A DNA stretch of 64,000 nucleotides from Psychromonas ingrahamii 37 (GTDB lineage: Bacteria > Pseudomonadota > Gammaproteobacteria > Enterobacterales > Psychromonadaceae): positions 4,216,001-4,280,000 of the forward strand of contig NC_008709.1 of assembly GCF_000015285.1 (NCBI RefSeq), read 5' to 3'. Every line of letters starts with the position of its first letter. Position 1 is the stretch's first letter. Shown one piece after another: positions 26,799 through 38,305 of this stretch. The position numbers and the translations under genes are program-made. Under the pieces are notes generated by a model that did not search any database, was not told the DNA's origin, and saw nothing but the letters and a program-made list of their open reading frames with translations.

Positions 26799-27291
26799 TA
26801 TTATTTCAGTATTATTAGAAAATGAACCAGGTTCGCTTGCTCGTGTTGTTGGCTTATTTGCACAACGCGCATATAACATCGAGTCATTAACCGTTTCACC
26901 AACTAACGATTTAACATTATCAAGAATGACGATTACAACTGAAGTTGATTGTAAAGCGACACTTGAGCAAATGATGAAGCAATTACACAAGTTAGTTGAC
27001 GTGTTACGTGTTTCTGAATTAACAGAAGGTCCACATGTTGAACGTGAATTACTATTAATCAAAGTACGTACTTCTAACAATGAAGATCGTGAAGAAGTAA
27101 AACGTACCTGTGATATTTACCGAGGTCAAATAGTAGACATCACTCAGCATCTTTACACCATTCAATTAACAGGGGCAGGCGTTAAGTTAGATGCGTTTCT
27201 TGATACGATTAATAATGCAAGTGAAATTGTTGAAGTTGTCCGCTCAGGCGTCTGTGGTATTGCGCGTGGTGAAAAAGCATTACGCGGTTAA
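26791..27291 (+). CDS. ilvH: Acetolactate synthase III small (regulatory) subunit
   Basis: A 166-aa regulatory subunit with an N-terminal ACT domain ([20 protein letters not shown], then [10 protein letters not shown]) that binds valine for feedback inhibition, plus a C-terminal domain ending [16 protein letters not shown]. Length is close to E. coli IlvH (163). The start overlaps the ilvI end, so the two subunits are coupled. Confidence 0.97.
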   Translation: MRSIISVLLENEPGSLARVVGLFAQRAYNIESLTVSPTNDLTLSRMTITTEVDCKATLEQMMKQLHKLVDVLRVSELTEGPHVERELLLIKVRTSNNEDREEVKRTCDIYRGQIVDITQHLYTIQLTGAGVKLDAFLDTINNASEIVEVVRSGVCGIARGEKALRG

Positions 27292-27320
27292 TTTCTGACT
27301 AAATGACCAGATGACCATCA

Positions 27321-27354
27321 ATGCAAAGTTCAGGAATCTGGCTTTGCATTTTTT
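27321..27354 (+). terminator. Terminator of ilvIH
   Basis: ATGCAAAG and CTTTGCAT form a perfect 8-bp stem, followed by T6. Confidence 0.88.
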
Positions 27355-27374
27355 CTAAATAAATAAGGCGTTTT

Positions 27375-27581
27375 ATGTTCGAGCTCGGCGCATTATTACT
27401 GTCAGCCTTAGTACTGTTTATGTTTGGACTATCGGTCATAAGCTTAATCGTCATTGTAATTATTATGATCTTAAGTTTTATTTTATTAAATACTTTATCA
27501 TTGATCTTTAAATTTGGTCTGTGGATAATATTCGCTGTCGCTATCTATTATCTTTTTTTCGCCAAAAATAAGGACTCTTAA
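27375..27581 (+). CDS. Small hydrophobic membrane protein (68 aa)
   Basis: Nearly all hydrophobic, with two or three membrane segments (FGLSVISLIVIVIIMILSFI and FGLWIIFAVAIYYLFF) and a short basic C-terminus. I do not recognise a family. AAGG precedes the ATG at good spacing, and its stop overlaps the start of the next gene (TAATG), so it is cotranscribed with the copper chaperone gene. A membrane partner role is only a guess from that coupling. Confidence 0.65.
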   Translation: MFELGALLLSALVLFMFGLSVISLIVIVIIMILSFILLNTLSLIFKFGLWIIFAVAIYYLFFAKNKDS

Positions 27582-28018
27582 TGAAAACCTTCATTTCACT
27601 ATTCGCCGCCGGACTATTACTGATAAGCTCACAACTGTTTGCCGCCACATTAACCGTTGGAGATCTTTATATTCGAGCGACACCGCCTAACAGCAAAAAC
27701 AGCGCGGCCTTTATGGTCATAAAAAATACAGATAAAAAAGACATTAAACTGATTGCAGCCGGCAGTGATATCGCAGATCGTGTCGAGTTACATGAGCATG
27801 TGATGGATAACGGTTTAATGAAAATGCGTCAGGTTAAAGAGATTATTATCAAAACTAAAAGCTCGGTTAAATTGCAACCAGGCGGTTATCATGTAATGTT
27901 TCTTAATCTAAAACAGCCTCTTAAAGAAGGCGCATCAGTGAAACTGTCTTTATTTTTTGATAATGGCCAGCAGCTGACTTTTGAAGCACCTATTAAAAAA
28001 ATTAAAATGCAAAAATAA
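27581..28018 (+). CDS. Periplasmic copper chaperone, PCu(A)C family
   Basis: A 145-aa exported protein with signal peptide MKTFISLFAAGLLLISSQLF-AA. The copper-binding motif of the family is visible: HEHVMDNGLMKM, then HVMFLNL about 30 residues later (the H...M...H.M pattern). Such proteins bind periplasmic Cu(I) and help assemble the CuA centre of cytochrome c oxidase. No oxidase genes are nearby. Confidence 0.88.
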   Translation: MKTFISLFAAGLLLISSQLFAATLTVGDLYIRATPPNSKNSAAFMVIKNTDKKDIKLIAAGSDIADRVELHEHVMDNGLMKMRQVKEIIIKTKSSVKLQPGGYHVMFLNLKQPLKEGASVKLSLFFDNGQQLTFEAPIKKIKMQK

Positions 28019-28054
28019 TACACCTAAAACCAATAACAACAATAAGGGAATATA

Positions 28055-28684
28055 ATGAAAAAACAGATCGCTACCGCTATTATCGCCAGTCTTATGTGCA
28101 TGCCGAGCATCGCCCTGATAGATATATACACGGGTATTGATTACCGCACAACGACGACTAGCCAGTCTTTTTCAGGTACGGATCAAGATCTGAAAGACAC
28201 CAACAATTTGTCTGGTTATCTTGCGATCGAACATTTCATCCCTCTGTTACCCAATGCAAAAATTAAATATTCAGACTTAAGCACTAAAAAAAGCACAGAT
28301 TCAAGCAGCACAGATGGTTCGACTAGAAATGCTATTTTGTATTATCAACTTTTTGATAACGGACTGTTTCAGTTTGATTTAGGCTTGGCATATACACGTG
28401 TGGAAGCTGATTTTCAAAATTTGACATCAGACCTAGCTCAAGCATATGGTGCAGCAAAATTATTCGTTCCCGGTACGGGCATACATGCTTTTACAGAAGT
28501 AATCAACGGCTCGCTAACAGATGATAAAGCAACTGATGCACAGTTCGGGCTGGCTTATACTTTCAACCCGGATTCAATTGTAGATATCGCGGTGCGCGCG
28601 GGTTACCGTTTTCAGGATGCAACTATAGGTGAATTCAAGCAGGAAGATAAAGGCCTCTTCGCAGGATTAGCACTGCACTTCTAA
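28055..28684 (+). CDS. Outer-membrane beta-barrel protein (TIGR04219-like)
   Basis: A 209-aa exported protein: signal peptide about 1-20 (MKKQIATAIIASLMCMPSIA), then alternating beta-strands, ending in a terminal Phe (GLFAGLALHF), the outer-membrane insertion signature. The opening IDIYTGIDYRTTTT and overall size fit the TIGR04219 family of small barrels common in marine gammaproteobacteria, as I recall it. Its function is unknown. It has its own ribosome-binding site (AAGGGA) and a terminator after it. Confidence 0.75.
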   Translation: MKKQIATAIIASLMCMPSIALIDIYTGIDYRTTTTSQSFSGTDQDLKDTNNLSGYLAIEHFIPLLPNAKIKYSDLSTKKSTDSSSTDGSTRNAILYYQLFDNGLFQFDLGLAYTRVEADFQNLTSDLAQAYGAAKLFVPGTGIHAFTEVINGSLTDDKATDAQFGLAYTFNPDSIVDIAVRAGYRFQDATIGEFKQEDKGLFAGLALHF

Positions 28685-28710
28685 GCTTAAAGAAAAAATT
28701 TAAATTAAAA

Positions 28711-28746
28711 AAAGGGATTGCAACTCAGCTTTGCAGCCCCTTTTAT
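28711..28746 (+). terminator. Terminator after the beta-barrel gene
   Basis: AAAGGGATTGCAA pairs imperfectly with TTTGCAGCCCCTTTT; a T-run closes it. Confidence 0.7.
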
Positions 28747-28918
28747 TAATAAGATACTGATAAAAAAGAGCAACAAAACAGCATTCCTGAACCCGCCCTA
28801 GAATAAGCCTCTTCCTTAAATTCTATTTTGTTATAAAAAATCAGATTTTAATCTTTCGCCATTGCCAAATAAGACCGTAGTATATCTGCATACTTAATGG
28901 AATTATGGAAATAGCAAC

Positions 28919-30721
28919 ATGGCTTTTAACAATATCTCGGCCTTAACTTCTCCTTTATCTGAGTTGCAGTTATCACATCTGCAACAGGCGACGACTGATT
29001 TAACCCCAGTGCAGACAGCCTGGATAAGCGGCTATCTCGCCGGTATAAGCCAGACCCCGGCAACCGTCGAAACCGTCGAAACGGCTGTTAGCTCGGGCCA
29101 ACACCTGACCATATTATTTGGCTCACAAACGGGCAATTGTAAAGGTGTTGCAGAGCAATTGGCGGATCAGGCAGCTGCTAAAGGTATCACGCATACTTTA
29201 ATTTCTATGGCTGATTATAAGGTTAAAAATATTAAAGATGAAAGTCATCTTATTGTTGTGGTAAGTACCAACGGTGAAGGTGAAGCACCGGATGATGCTA
29301 TTGATTTGCATGAATTTTTAGCGACTAAAAAAGCGCCAAAATTAGACAACTTAAAGTTTGCGGTATTGGCGCTTGGTGATTCAAGTTACGAATTTTTCTG
29401 TCAAACAGGGAAAGATTTTGATCAACGTTTAGCTGCGCTTGGGGCAACGGCTATTGTCGATCGCTTAGATGCCGATATCGATTACGAGCAACAGACCCCG
29501 GGGTGGTTCGAAAAAGTATTAAATAAAGTTGAACAAACACTTGAAAAAGGCGGTTTTGTAGCCCCCTCTAAAGCCACACTCGAAACCCCTTTAAGTGTCA
29601 ATAAATATGACAAGAAGAGCCCTTTTGCAGCGAGTTTGCTAACCAGTCAAAAAATTACCGGTGCCCGCTCTGCAAAAGATGTCCGCCATATTGAAATTGA
29701 TTTAGAAGGCTCAGATCTGCATTATAAAGTGGGTGATGCATTGGGGGTTTGGTTTGAAAACGATCCACAGTTGGTTGATGCATTAATCAAAAAACTTAAA
29801 CTGGATCCGCAAGAGCAAGTTAAGATAGATGATAAAAATATTTCCTTAAAACAGGCGTTAACTGAATCCTTCGAGTTAACCGCTACCCATCCGGCTTTTG
29901 TAGAAGGTTATGCCAAGTTAACCAAGAACAAAAAATTATTGACCCTAGCTGAAGATAAAAATAAATTACGTGATTTTGCTAATACGCATCAAATTATTGA
30001 TGTGCTCAGCAAAAAAGGCAGTAAAGCTGTTACTGCTGAAAAATTTGTGACTTTACTGCGCCACCTCAGTCCGCGTTTATATTCAATCGCCTCAAGCCAA
30101 GCTGAAGTCGAGCAGGAGGTACATCTTACGGTTGCTGCACTGACATTTGAGAATGAAGAGGGTGAAGTGCGCCAAGGTGGTGCTTCAGGATTCCTCGCGC
30201 ATCGTTTGCAGGAAGGTCAACAAGTAAAGGTGTTTATCGAAGATAATCATAACTTCCGTTTACCCAGCAACCCGGAAACACCTGTTATTATGGTTGGACC
30301 TGGCACCGGTATTGCACCTTTCCGCGCATTTTTGCAGGAACGTGATGCAACGGAGGCAACGGGTAAAAACTGGTTGTTTTTCGGCGAGCAAACTTTCACT
30401 GAAGATTTTTTATATCAAACAGAATGGCAAGGTTTCTTAAAATCAGGTTTATTAACAAATCTGGATTTAGCTTTCTCTCGCGACCAAGCTGAGAAAATTT
30501 ACGTTCAGGATCGCCTTAAAGAACATGCCCATGAAATTTATCAATGGTTACAGGAAGGTGCACATTTTTATGTCTGCGGTGATGCCAACCGGATGGCCAA
30601 AGATGTCCAACAAACATTAATCGAAATTATCGGCTCTCAAGGCAAGAAAAGCCTCGAAGATGCAGAGCAATATTTAACTGAATTACGTCAAGCAAAACGC
30701 TACCAAAGGGATGTCTACTAA
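28919..30721 (+). CDS. cysJ: Sulfite reductase (NADPH) flavoprotein alpha subunit
   Basis: A 600-aa diflavin reductase that passes electrons from NADPH via FAD and FMN to CysI. The flavodoxin domain is at about 60-205 ([20 protein letters not shown], then [12 protein letters not shown]), the FAD domain has [11 protein letters not shown] near 380, and the NADPH domain has [19 protein letters not shown] and ends with YQRDVY. Length matches E. coli CysJ (599). Its stop overlaps the cysI start (TAATG). Confidence 0.97.
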
Positions 30722-32409
30722 TGAGCAAGAAATTACACGATAACGAACGTATTAAAATTGAAAGTAACTTTCTTCGCGGTAAATTAGTGGAAGGACTGAA
30801 TGATAATACTACCGGTGCCTTTATACCTGATGATGTTCAGTTGGTTAAGTTTCATGGTTTATATCAACAGGATCATCGCGACTATCGCGCTGAGCGTAAA
30901 AAACAGAAATTAGAGCCTTTATACTCTTTTCTGTTGCGCGCCCGTTTACCCGGTGGGGTTGTTACTCCACAGCAGTTATTAGAGATTGACCGGATTGCCA
31001 GTGAATTAACCGATGCCGGCAGTATCCGCTTGACCACCCGTCAAACGTTCCAGTATCACGGCATCTATAAACGCAATCTAAAGTCAGTTTTTCAGGAACT
31101 TAAGTTCAAAGCGAACATTGATTCTATCTTTACGGCGGGTGATGTTAACCGTAATGTTATTTGTACCTCTAACCCAATGCAGTCTGAACTGCATGCAGAG
31201 GTATATGACTGGTCGACGAAAATAAGTGAAATGTTATTACCCCACAGTAATGCCTTTGCTGAAATTTGGTTAGACGGTGAAAAAGTGCATGAAACCGAAC
31301 AAGAACCAATTTATGGCGAAACCATGTTACCGCGTAAATTTAAAACAACCGTTGTTTTGCCTCCCTTTAACGATGTGGATGTGCACGCCAATGATCTTAA
31401 CTTTGTGGCGATCGTTGAAAACGAAAAAATAGTGGGTTTTAACGTATTAGTGGGTGGTGGTTTAGGAATAACCCACGGTGATAAAACTACTTTCCCGCGT
31501 AAAGCAGATGATTTTGGGTTTATTGCGGCAGAAGATATTTTAGAAATTGCCAAGGCAGTGGTCACCACCCAACGTGATTTAGGTGGACGTACTAGCCGTT
31601 CTCACGCACGTACAAAATACACTTTAGAAACTCATGGTGTAGAAAAATTTAAGGGTGAAGTGGAATCACGCTCTGGCATTAAATTTTTGCCATCACGCCC
31701 CTATGAATTTACCGAACGAGGCGATCGCATCGGTTGGATAAAAGGGACAGATAAGAAATGGCATTTAACAGTATTTATTGAAAATGGCCGTATTCTGGAT
31801 TACCCGGGTAAACCGCTTAAATCCGGTTTAGTTGAAATTGCAAAAGTTCATCAGGGTGATTTCCGCATGACAGCGAATCAAAACCTGATCATTGCTAGTG
31901 TACCGGAATCTGAAAAAGAAAAAATTGAAGCATTGGCGCGTAAATGCGGTCTGATCAATGATGCTCACTCTAAGCAGCGTTTTAATTCTATGGCCTGTGT
32001 AGCATTACCGACCTGCCCGCTGGCGATGGCGGAAGCTGAGCGCTACCTGCCGGGGTTAGTCACGGATGTGGAGGCATTGCTCACTAAGCATGGTATTGGC
32101 GACGACCATATTATTTTAAGGGTGACGGGTTGCCCGAATGGTTGTGCTCGTCCTCTGCTTGCTGAAGTCGGCTTAATAGGTAAAGCGCCGGGCCGTTATA
32201 ACCTTTATCTTGGCGGTAATACCAACGGTACCCGCTTGCCTAAGATGTACAAAGAAAATATTGATGAAGCAGCCATTATAATGACCATGGATGAGTTAAT
32301 TGGTCGTTGGGCAAATGAGCGTGAAAGCGGTGAATGTTTTGGTGATTTTGTTATCCGCGCTGCTATCATAGCTGAAGTTATTATCGCTTCTAAGGATTTT
32401 CATGACTAA
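30721..32409 (+). CDS. cysI: Sulfite reductase hemoprotein beta subunit
   Basis: A 562-aa siroheme/4Fe-4S enzyme that reduces sulfite to sulfide with six electrons. The cluster-siroheme cysteines are in [16 protein letters not shown] and [13 protein letters not shown]. The first ferredoxin-like repeat has [13 protein letters not shown]. Length is close to E. coli CysI (570). It sits between cysJ (1-bp overlap) and cysH (8-bp overlap). Confidence 0.97.
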
Positions 32410-33166
32410 CAGATTGAATCTAACCCAGCTACTTAGTTTAGATAAAGCGCAACAGACTGAAGCCTTACAAGAAGCCAATGACCTGCTTGAAAATAAAACC
32501 GCCCGTGAACGCGTTGAATGGGCGATTGAACACCTTGAAAGTGAATTTGTTTTATCGTCAAGTTTTGGCATTCAGGCAGCTGTCTGCCTGCATTTAATTA
32601 CTCAGGTAAAAGCGGATACGCCGATTATTTTAACAGATACGGGTTATCTGTTTCCGGAGACCTATCGGTTTATTGATGCGTTAACTGAAAAATTAAATCT
32701 GAACTTGAAAACGTATCGTGCCGAGCACAGCAGTGCCTGGCAGGAAGCACGCTATGGTAAATTATGGGAGCAGGGTGTTGATGGCTTAACTCAGTACAAC
32801 TTAATCAATAAAGTTGAACCAATGAAACGCGCGCTTAAGGATCTTAATGCAAAAACCTGGTTTTCGGGTTTACGCCGCTCGCAAGCATCCAGTCGTGGAA
32901 AACTGCCTGTATTAAGTATTCAAAATGGTTGTTTTAAGTTTTTACCTATTATTGATTGGAGTAATAAAGACGTTCATTACTATCTCAGCGATCATGGTCT
33001 TGAGTACCACCCTCTTTGGGAGCAAGGTTATGTTTCGGTGGGCGATGTGCAAACGTCTCAACCTCTGGGAGCTGGCATGAGCGAAGAAGAAACACGCTTC
33101 TTTGGTTTGAAACGCGAATGCGGACTGCATGAAGATGATGTAGAAGAGCAAGGAAGTGGGATTTAG
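32402..33166 (+). CDS. cysH: Phosphoadenosine phosphosulfate reductase
   Basis: A 254-aa enzyme reducing PAPS to sulfite with thioredoxin. The nucleotide-binding loop is [13 protein letters not shown], the family motif [13 protein letters not shown] follows, and the catalytic cysteine is in the C-terminal KRECGLH. The absence of the paired CC motifs of APS reductases supports PAPS specificity. It completes cysJIH in the E. coli order. Confidence 0.96.
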
Positions 33167-33185
33167 AAAACAGGAAGGCTTGAAG

Positions 33186-33223
33186 GCTGTCAGCTGTCAG
33201 CCGAAAGCCATCAGCTCGAAGCG
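33186..33223. repeat. Heptamer satellite after cysH
   Basis: GGCTGTC AGCTGTC AGCCGAA AGCCATC AGCTCGA, between the cysH stop and its terminator. Confidence 0.7.
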
Positions 33224-33246
33224 TTACCGCCATAACACAACATTTT

Positions 33247-33272
33247 AAAACGCCTTAACTGGCGTTTTTTTA
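33247..33272 (+). terminator. Terminator of cysJIH
   Basis: AACGCC and GGCGTT pair around TTAACT, followed by a T-run. Confidence 0.88.
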
Positions 33273-33286
33273 GCGCTGCAATAAGG

Positions 33287-33378
33287 ACAGCTATCAGTCA
33301 TCAGCAGACAGCCAATAGCCGATAGCTGAAGACCGACAGCTCGTAGCTCGACAGCTGAAAGCAGAAGACTGACAGCTT
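33287..33378. repeat. Heptamer satellite between cysH and tuf ends
   Basis: About thirteen 7-bp units (AGCTATC AGTCATC AGCAGAC AGCCAAT AGCCGAT AGCTGAA ...), the longest tract in the window, lying between two convergent terminators. Confidence 0.8.
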
Positions 33379-33398
33379 TCTCATTTTCCTTCACGCAT

Positions 33399-33424
33399 AA
33401 AAAAAGAGAGCCTAAGCTCTCTTT
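33399..33424 (-). terminator. Terminator of the rpsL-rpsG-fusA-tuf operon
   Basis: On the minus strand AGAGAGC pairs with GCTCTCT around TTAG, followed by T6. Confidence 0.92.
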
Positions 33425-33453
33425 CTTGCATTGTTCAATCTAAGGAGTAAAAA

Positions 33454-34638
33454 TTACTCGATGATTTTAGAAACAACACCAGCACCTACAGTACGGCCAC
33501 CTTCACGGATAGCAAAACGTAGACCTTCATCCATAGCAACTGGACCAATTAAGTCAACAACAAACTTAAGGTTATCACCAGGCATTACCATTTCAACACC
33601 TTCAGGAAGCTCAACAGCACCTGTGATGTCTGTTGTACGGAAGAAGAACTGTGGACGGTAACCTTTAAAGAAAGGAGTGTGACGACCACCCTCATCTTTA
33701 CTTAGGATGTACACTTCGCCTTCAAATTTAGTGTGTGGCTTGATTGAACCAGGTTTAGCAAGAACTTGACCACGTTCAACGTCATCACGTTTAGTACCAC
33801 GTAAAAGGATACCAACGTTCTCACCAGCACGACCTTCGTCAAGCAGTTTACGGAACATCTCAACACCAGTACAAGTAGTTTTAACTGTTGGACGTAGACC
33901 AATGATTTCAACTTCTTGACCAACTTTGATGATACCGCGCTCAACACGACCAGTAACAACAGTACCACGACCAGCAATTGAGAATACATCTTCAATTGGT
34001 AGGATGAATGGTTTGTCGATATCACGCTCAGGAAGCGGGATATAAGTATCAAGAGCGTCAGCAAGTTCCATAACTTTAGCTTCCCATACTGGGTCGCCTT
34101 CAAGTGCTTTAAGAGCAGAACCCTGGATAACTGGTAAGTCATCACCTGGGAAGTCATATTCAGAAAGAAGTTCACGAACTTCCATTTCTACTAGTTCAAG
34201 TAGCTCTTCATCATCAACCATGTCACATTTGTTCATGAACACGATTAAGTGAGGAACACCAACTTGACGAGAAAGTAGGATGTGCTCACGCGTTTGTGGC
34301 ATAGGACCATCAGTTGCAGCAACAACAAGGATACCAGCATCCATTTGTGCAGCACCAGTGATCATGTTTTTAACGTAATCGGCGTGTCCAGGACAGTCTA
34401 CGTGTGCATAATGACGCGTATCAGTATCGTACTCGATGTGAGAGGTATTGATTGTAATACCACGTTCGCGCTCTTCAGGTGCGTTATCGATAGATGCGAA
34501 ATCTTTAACTTCACCGCCGTGTGCTTTAGTTAAAACAGCAGAGATAGCAGCTGTTAGCGTTGTTTTACCATGATCGACGTGGCCGATTGTACCAACGTTT
34601 AGATGTGGTTTTTTACGTTCAAATTTTGCTTTAGACAC
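33454..34638 (-). CDS. tuf: Elongation factor Tu
   Basis: A 394-aa GTPase delivering aminoacyl-tRNA to the ribosome. G motifs: [11 protein letters not shown] (P-loop), [13 protein letters not shown] (switch II), NKCD. C-terminal domains 2 and 3 are intact, ending [10 protein letters not shown]. It is the last gene of the str operon, 74 bp after fusA. Only one tuf is in the window; the tufB position near secE seen in E. coli is empty here. Confidence 0.99.
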   Translation of the reverse strand: MSKAKFERKKPHLNVGTIGHVDHGKTTLTAAISAVLTKAHGGEVKDFASIDNAPEERERGITINTSHIEYDTDTRHYAHVDCPGHADYVKNMITGAAQMDAGILVVAATDGPMPQTREHILLSRQVGVPHLIVFMNKCDMVDDEELLELVEMEVRELLSEYDFPGDDLPVIQGSALKALEGDPVWEAKVMELADALDTYIPLPERDIDKPFILPIEDVFSIAGRGTVVTGRVERGIIKVGQEVEIIGLRPTVKTTCTGVEMFRKLLDEGRAGENVGILLRGTKRDDVERGQVLAKPGSIKPHTKFEGEVYILSKDEGGRHTPFFKGYRPQFFFRTTDITGAVELPEGVEMVMPGDNLKFVVDLIGPVAMDEGLRFAIREGGRTVGAGVVSKIIE

Positions 34639-34712
34639 AGTGTGTACCTTCTTTATCAGTTAATACCTCTCCACATGCCATCACATGGAAAGATGATAGT
34701 TTAATTTATTTT

Positions 34713-36806
34713 TTATTTCGCTTCAATAATTGCGTTAGCTATTTTTTTAGGCGCGTCCGCATATTCTGAAAACTCCATTGAATAAGATGCGCGTCCCTGA
34801 GTTGCCGAGCGTAATGCGGTTGCATAACCGAACATCTCAGCAAGCGGTACTTTAGCATGCACGATTTTAACGCCGCCAAGGCCATCATCCATACCTTCAA
34901 TCATACCGCGGCGACGACTAAGGTCACCCACAACATCACCCATCCAATCTTCCGGCGTAGTTACTTCAACATTCATAACAGGCTCAAGAATAGTCGCATC
35001 AGCTTGTAATGCCCCGTTTCTAAAGCCTATCATACCTGCAATCTTAAATGCCATCTCACTTGAGTCAACTTCATGGAATGAACCATCAAATAAAGTCACT
35101 CGCACATCCAGCATTGGGTATCCAGCAAGCACACCTTGGTTCATTTGTTCTTCACAGCCTTTGCTAACGGCCGGGATATATTCCTTTGGAATAGTTTTTC
35201 CGACAATTTCGTTAACAAATTCAAAGCCAGAACCTGGTTTAAGCGGTTCAAGTTTAAGATGGACATGCCCATAATGGCTAGGTCCTTCGCCCTGACGAAT
35301 AAATTTCCCTTCCACTGAAACCGTTTTACGGATAGTTTCTCGATACGCTACTTGTGGATGACCCACGTTACAGTTCACACCAAACTCACGACGCATACGA
35401 TCCACGATAATATCCAGGTGAAGTTCACCCATACCGGAGATCAGGATCTGCCCGGATTCCTCATTCGTTTCAACACGGAAAGAGGGATCTTCAGCAGCCA
35501 GCTTCTCTAATGCGATAGTCAGTTTATCTTGGTCGGCCTTCGTTCTAGGCTCAACCGCGATTTGAATTACCGGTTCAGGAAACTCCATGCGCTCAAGAAT
35601 CACTTTATGCTCAGGAGAACAAAGCGTATCGCCCGTAGTAACATCTTTAAGGCCGATTGCAGCAGCGATATCACCGGCGCGCACCTCTTTGATCTCTTTA
35701 CGGTCATTGGCATGCATCTGAACGATACGGCCAAAACGCTCTTTCTTCATTTTCACTGAGTTATAAACATGATCCCCTGAATTAACCACCCCTGAATATA
35801 CGCGCATAAATGTTAACGTTCCCACAAAGGGATCCGTTGCAATTTTAAACGCCAATGCAGCAAAGGGAGCTTCATCAGTCGCTGGACATTCAACTTCATT
35901 CTCTTTTTCATCCATGCCTTTAATTGCGGCAACTTCCGAAGGAGAAGGAAGAAAGTCAATAACAGCATCTAACACCGACTGCACACCTTTATTTTTAAAA
36001 GCGCTGCCGCAGGTTGCCAGTACAATTTCATTGTTTAACGTACGGATACGTAAACCAGCTTTGATTTCCTCGATAGAAAGAGCACCTTCTTCAAGGTATT
36101 TTTCCGTCAGAAAGTCGTTTGCTTCAGCCGCTACTTCTACAAGTTCTTCGTGCAGTTGCTCTGCACGCTCCTGTAGATCAGCTGGAATGTCGTAATATTC
36201 AAAGGTCATTCCCTGATCTGTATCGATCCAATTAATCGCCTTCATTTTAATCAGGTCGATGACACCTTTAAACTCATCTTCTGCCCCAATATTCAAATGA
36301 ATTGGAACACAAATTGCGCCTAAACGAGCTTGGATTTGTGCAACTACAGCTTCAAAATCAGCACCTGTCCGATCCATCTTATTCACAAATACAATACGCG
36401 GAACGTGGTATTTGTTAGCTTGACGCCAAACGGTTTCTGATTGAGGTTCAACACCGGACAAGGCGCAAAACACCACAACCGCACCATCTAAGACTCGTAA
36501 TGAACGTTCAACTTCGATAGTGAAATCAACATGTCCTGGAGTATCAATAATATTGATACGGTGTTGTTCGTACTGTCCCTGCATGCCTGACCAGAATGTC
36601 GTCGTCGCGGCGGAGGTAATAGTGATACCACGCTCCTGCTCCTGCTCCATCCAGTCCATTGTTGCTGCACCATTATGTACCTCACCCATTTTGTGAGATA
36701 CACCTGTGTAGAACAATACACGCTCTGTCGTTGTTGTTTTACCCGCATCGACATGAGCAACAATGCCAATGTTTCGGTAGCGCTCGATAGGAGTTGTACG
36801 TGACAA
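34713..36806 (-). CDS. fusA: Elongation factor G
   Basis: A 697-aa translocase GTPase. P-loop [19 protein letters not shown], switch [26 protein letters not shown], and domain IV/V sequences [18 protein letters not shown] and [17 protein letters not shown] are all present. Length is close to E. coli EF-G (704). It lies 72 bp after rpsG in the str operon. Confidence 0.99.
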   Translation of the reverse strand: MSRTTPIERYRNIGIVAHVDAGKTTTTERVLFYTGVSHKMGEVHNGAATMDWMEQEQERGITITSAATTTFWSGMQGQYEQHRINIIDTPGHVDFTIEVERSLRVLDGAVVVFCALSGVEPQSETVWRQANKYHVPRIVFVNKMDRTGADFEAVVAQIQARLGAICVPIHLNIGAEDEFKGVIDLIKMKAINWIDTDQGMTFEYYDIPADLQERAEQLHEELVEVAAEANDFLTEKYLEEGALSIEEIKAGLRIRTLNNEIVLATCGSAFKNKGVQSVLDAVIDFLPSPSEVAAIKGMDEKENEVECPATDEAPFAALAFKIATDPFVGTLTFMRVYSGVVNSGDHVYNSVKMKKERFGRIVQMHANDRKEIKEVRAGDIAAAIGLKDVTTGDTLCSPEHKVILERMEFPEPVIQIAVEPRTKADQDKLTIALEKLAAEDPSFRVETNEESGQILISGMGELHLDIIVDRMRREFGVNCNVGHPQVAYRETIRKTVSVEGKFIRQGEGPSHYGHVHLKLEPLKPGSGFEFVNEIVGKTIPKEYIPAVSKGCEEQMNQGVLAGYPMLDVRVTLFDGSFHEVDSSEMAFKIAGMIGFRNGALQADATILEPVMNVEVTTPEDWMGDVVGDLSRRRGMIEGMDDGLGGVKIVHAKVPLAEMFGYATALRSATQGRASYSMEFSEYADAPKKIANAIIEAK

Positions 36807-36878
36807 AATGATGTCCTTTTAAATATAACTAAACTTTTATCGAAACGAAAAGCACAAGCAAAAGCTTGTGCTAGATTC

Positions 36879-37349
36879 CTACCAGCGGTAGTGAGCAAAC
36901 GCTTTGTTAGCGTCAGCCATACGGTGAACGTCTTCACGTTTCTTAACCGCAGAACCTTTATTGTCAGATGCATCAACTAGCTCACCAGCTAGACGTAATG
37001 CCATTGATTTTTCACCACGCTTACGTGATGCTTCAACTAACCAACGCATTGCTAACGCATTACGACGAGAAGGACGAACTTCTACAGGAACTTGGTATGT
37101 TGAACCACCAACACGACGAGATTTAACTTCGACGCTTGGGCGTATATTTTCAAGAGCTACTTCAAAAAGATCCAGTGCAACTTTGCCGCTTTTACTTGCA
37201 GCTGCTTCTAATGCACCATATACGATTTTTTCTGCGATAGATTTTTTGCCGTCAACCATTACAACGTTAACGAATTTTGCTAAAACTTCTGATCCGAACT
37301 TAGGATCTGGAAGGATTTTACGAGTACCTACGACGCGTCTTCTTGGCAT
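36879..37349 (-). CDS. rpsG: 30S ribosomal protein S7
   Basis: A 156-aa primary 16S rRNA-binding protein that nucleates the 30S head. It opens with [20 protein letters not shown] and contains the S7 signature [19 protein letters not shown]. The short form (156 aa) ends AHYRW. In E. coli, S7 is the translational repressor of the str operon. Confidence 0.99.
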   Translation of the reverse strand: MPRRRVVGTRKILPDPKFGSEVLAKFVNVVMVDGKKSIAEKIVYGALEAAASKSGKVALDLFEVALENIRPSVEVKSRRVGGSTYQVPVEVRPSRRNALAMRWLVEASRKRGEKSMALRLAGELVDASDNKGSAVKKREDVHRMADANKAFAHYRW

Positions 37350-37432
37350 CTTGTTTTCTCCGTGCGCTTCAGGAATTTACCCAAAACATATTAAATAAAA
37401 TAGTGTTTGTTTGGCCTTACTTACGGAAAAGC

Positions 37433-37807
37433 TTATGCTTTAGGCCGTTTAGCACCGTACTTAGAACGACCTTTACGACGTGCAGTTACACCAGAAGTAT
37501 CCAGTGCACCACGTACTGTATGGTAACGAACACCCGGTAAATCTTTTACACGACCGCCACGGATCAAGATTACACTGTGCTCTTGCAGGTTGTGACCTTC
37601 ACCACCGATGTACGAAGTTACTTCGAAACCGTTAGTTAGACGAACACGAGCAACTTTACGCATTGCCGAGTTAGGTTTTTTTGGAGTAGTTGTATATACA
37701 CGAGTACATACGCCACGTTTTTGCGGGCAAGCTTCCAGCGCAGGAACGCTAGTTTTTTGAACTTTGTCCTTACGCGGATTGCGTACCAATTGTGAAATTG
37801 TTGCCAT
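37433..37807 (-). CDS. rpsL: 30S ribosomal protein S12
   Basis: A 124-aa decoding-centre protein. [19 protein letters not shown] and [17 protein letters not shown] are intact, with Lys at both positions classically mutated in streptomycin resistance, so no such change is present. It is the first gene of the str operon (rpsL-rpsG-fusA-tuf). Confidence 0.99.
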   Translation of the reverse strand: MATISQLVRNPRKDKVQKTSVPALEACPQKRGVCTRVYTTTPKKPNSAMRKVARVRLTNGFEVTSYIGGEGHNLQEHSVILIRGGRVKDLPGVRYHTVRGALDTSGVTARRKGRSKYGAKRPKA

Positions 37808-37938
37808 CTTTAAATAGCTCCTAAAATGTGTGTGTGTGAAAAATCAACCCTTAAATAAGGGTTGCAAGAGTTTACGCTGAATACAAAAGGGAGTCAATAA
37901 TTAAGCAATTGTGTTTTTGCTCACAAAAGGAGGAAACA

Positions 37939-38006
37939 GGCTGACAGCTGACGGCTATTGGCTGTCAGTTAAAGACTGACAGCTGACCACTGACGGCCGA
38001 TAGCTC
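37939..38006. repeat. Heptamer satellite between tusB and rpsL
   Basis: GGCTGAC AGCTGAC GGCTATT GGCTGTC AGTTAAA GACTGAC AGCTGAC CACTGAC GGCCGAT, then AGCTC, ending 6 bases from the tusB stop. Confidence 0.75.
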
Positions 38007-38011
38007 TACTT

Positions 38012-38302
38012 TTACCACGCAAGCTGGCTTTTATGCTGAATCACAAGATTGACAAATTGAACATAATCACAGCCTTGACCGATAAGATTGGTCACTCCGC
38101 GCGCATCAAGATCAGACTGCAGAACAAACAGACGATTTTGTTGCGCAAGTAATGTTAGTTGCGCAAACTGACCATGCTGAGCATGACTTGCGATAACCGC
38201 GTCTTCCATTAATAATAACGAATCTTGTTCAGACAATAGATTTAAACAATTATTAATGGCCAATGTTTGAAAGGGGGATGTTTTTACCGTATGCAATATC
38301 AT
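38012..38302 (-). CDS. tusB: tRNA 2-thiouridine synthesis protein TusB
   Basis: A 96-aa subunit of the TusBCD complex that relays sulfur from TusA to TusE for s2U34 of tRNA. MILHTVKTSPFQTLAI and LLMEDAVIAS are typical, and length fits (E. coli 95). Unlike the usual tight tusDCB arrangement, it is separated from tusC by a ~165-bp MITE-like element that supplies its whole upstream region, and there is no strong ribosome-binding site (GGATTTGG is the best). Confidence 0.92.
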   Translation of the reverse strand: MILHTVKTSPFQTLAINNCLNLLSEQDSLLLMEDAVIASHAQHGQFAQLTLLAQQNRLFVLQSDLDARGVTNLIGQGCDYVQFVNLVIQHKSQLAW

Positions 38303-38305
38303 AAT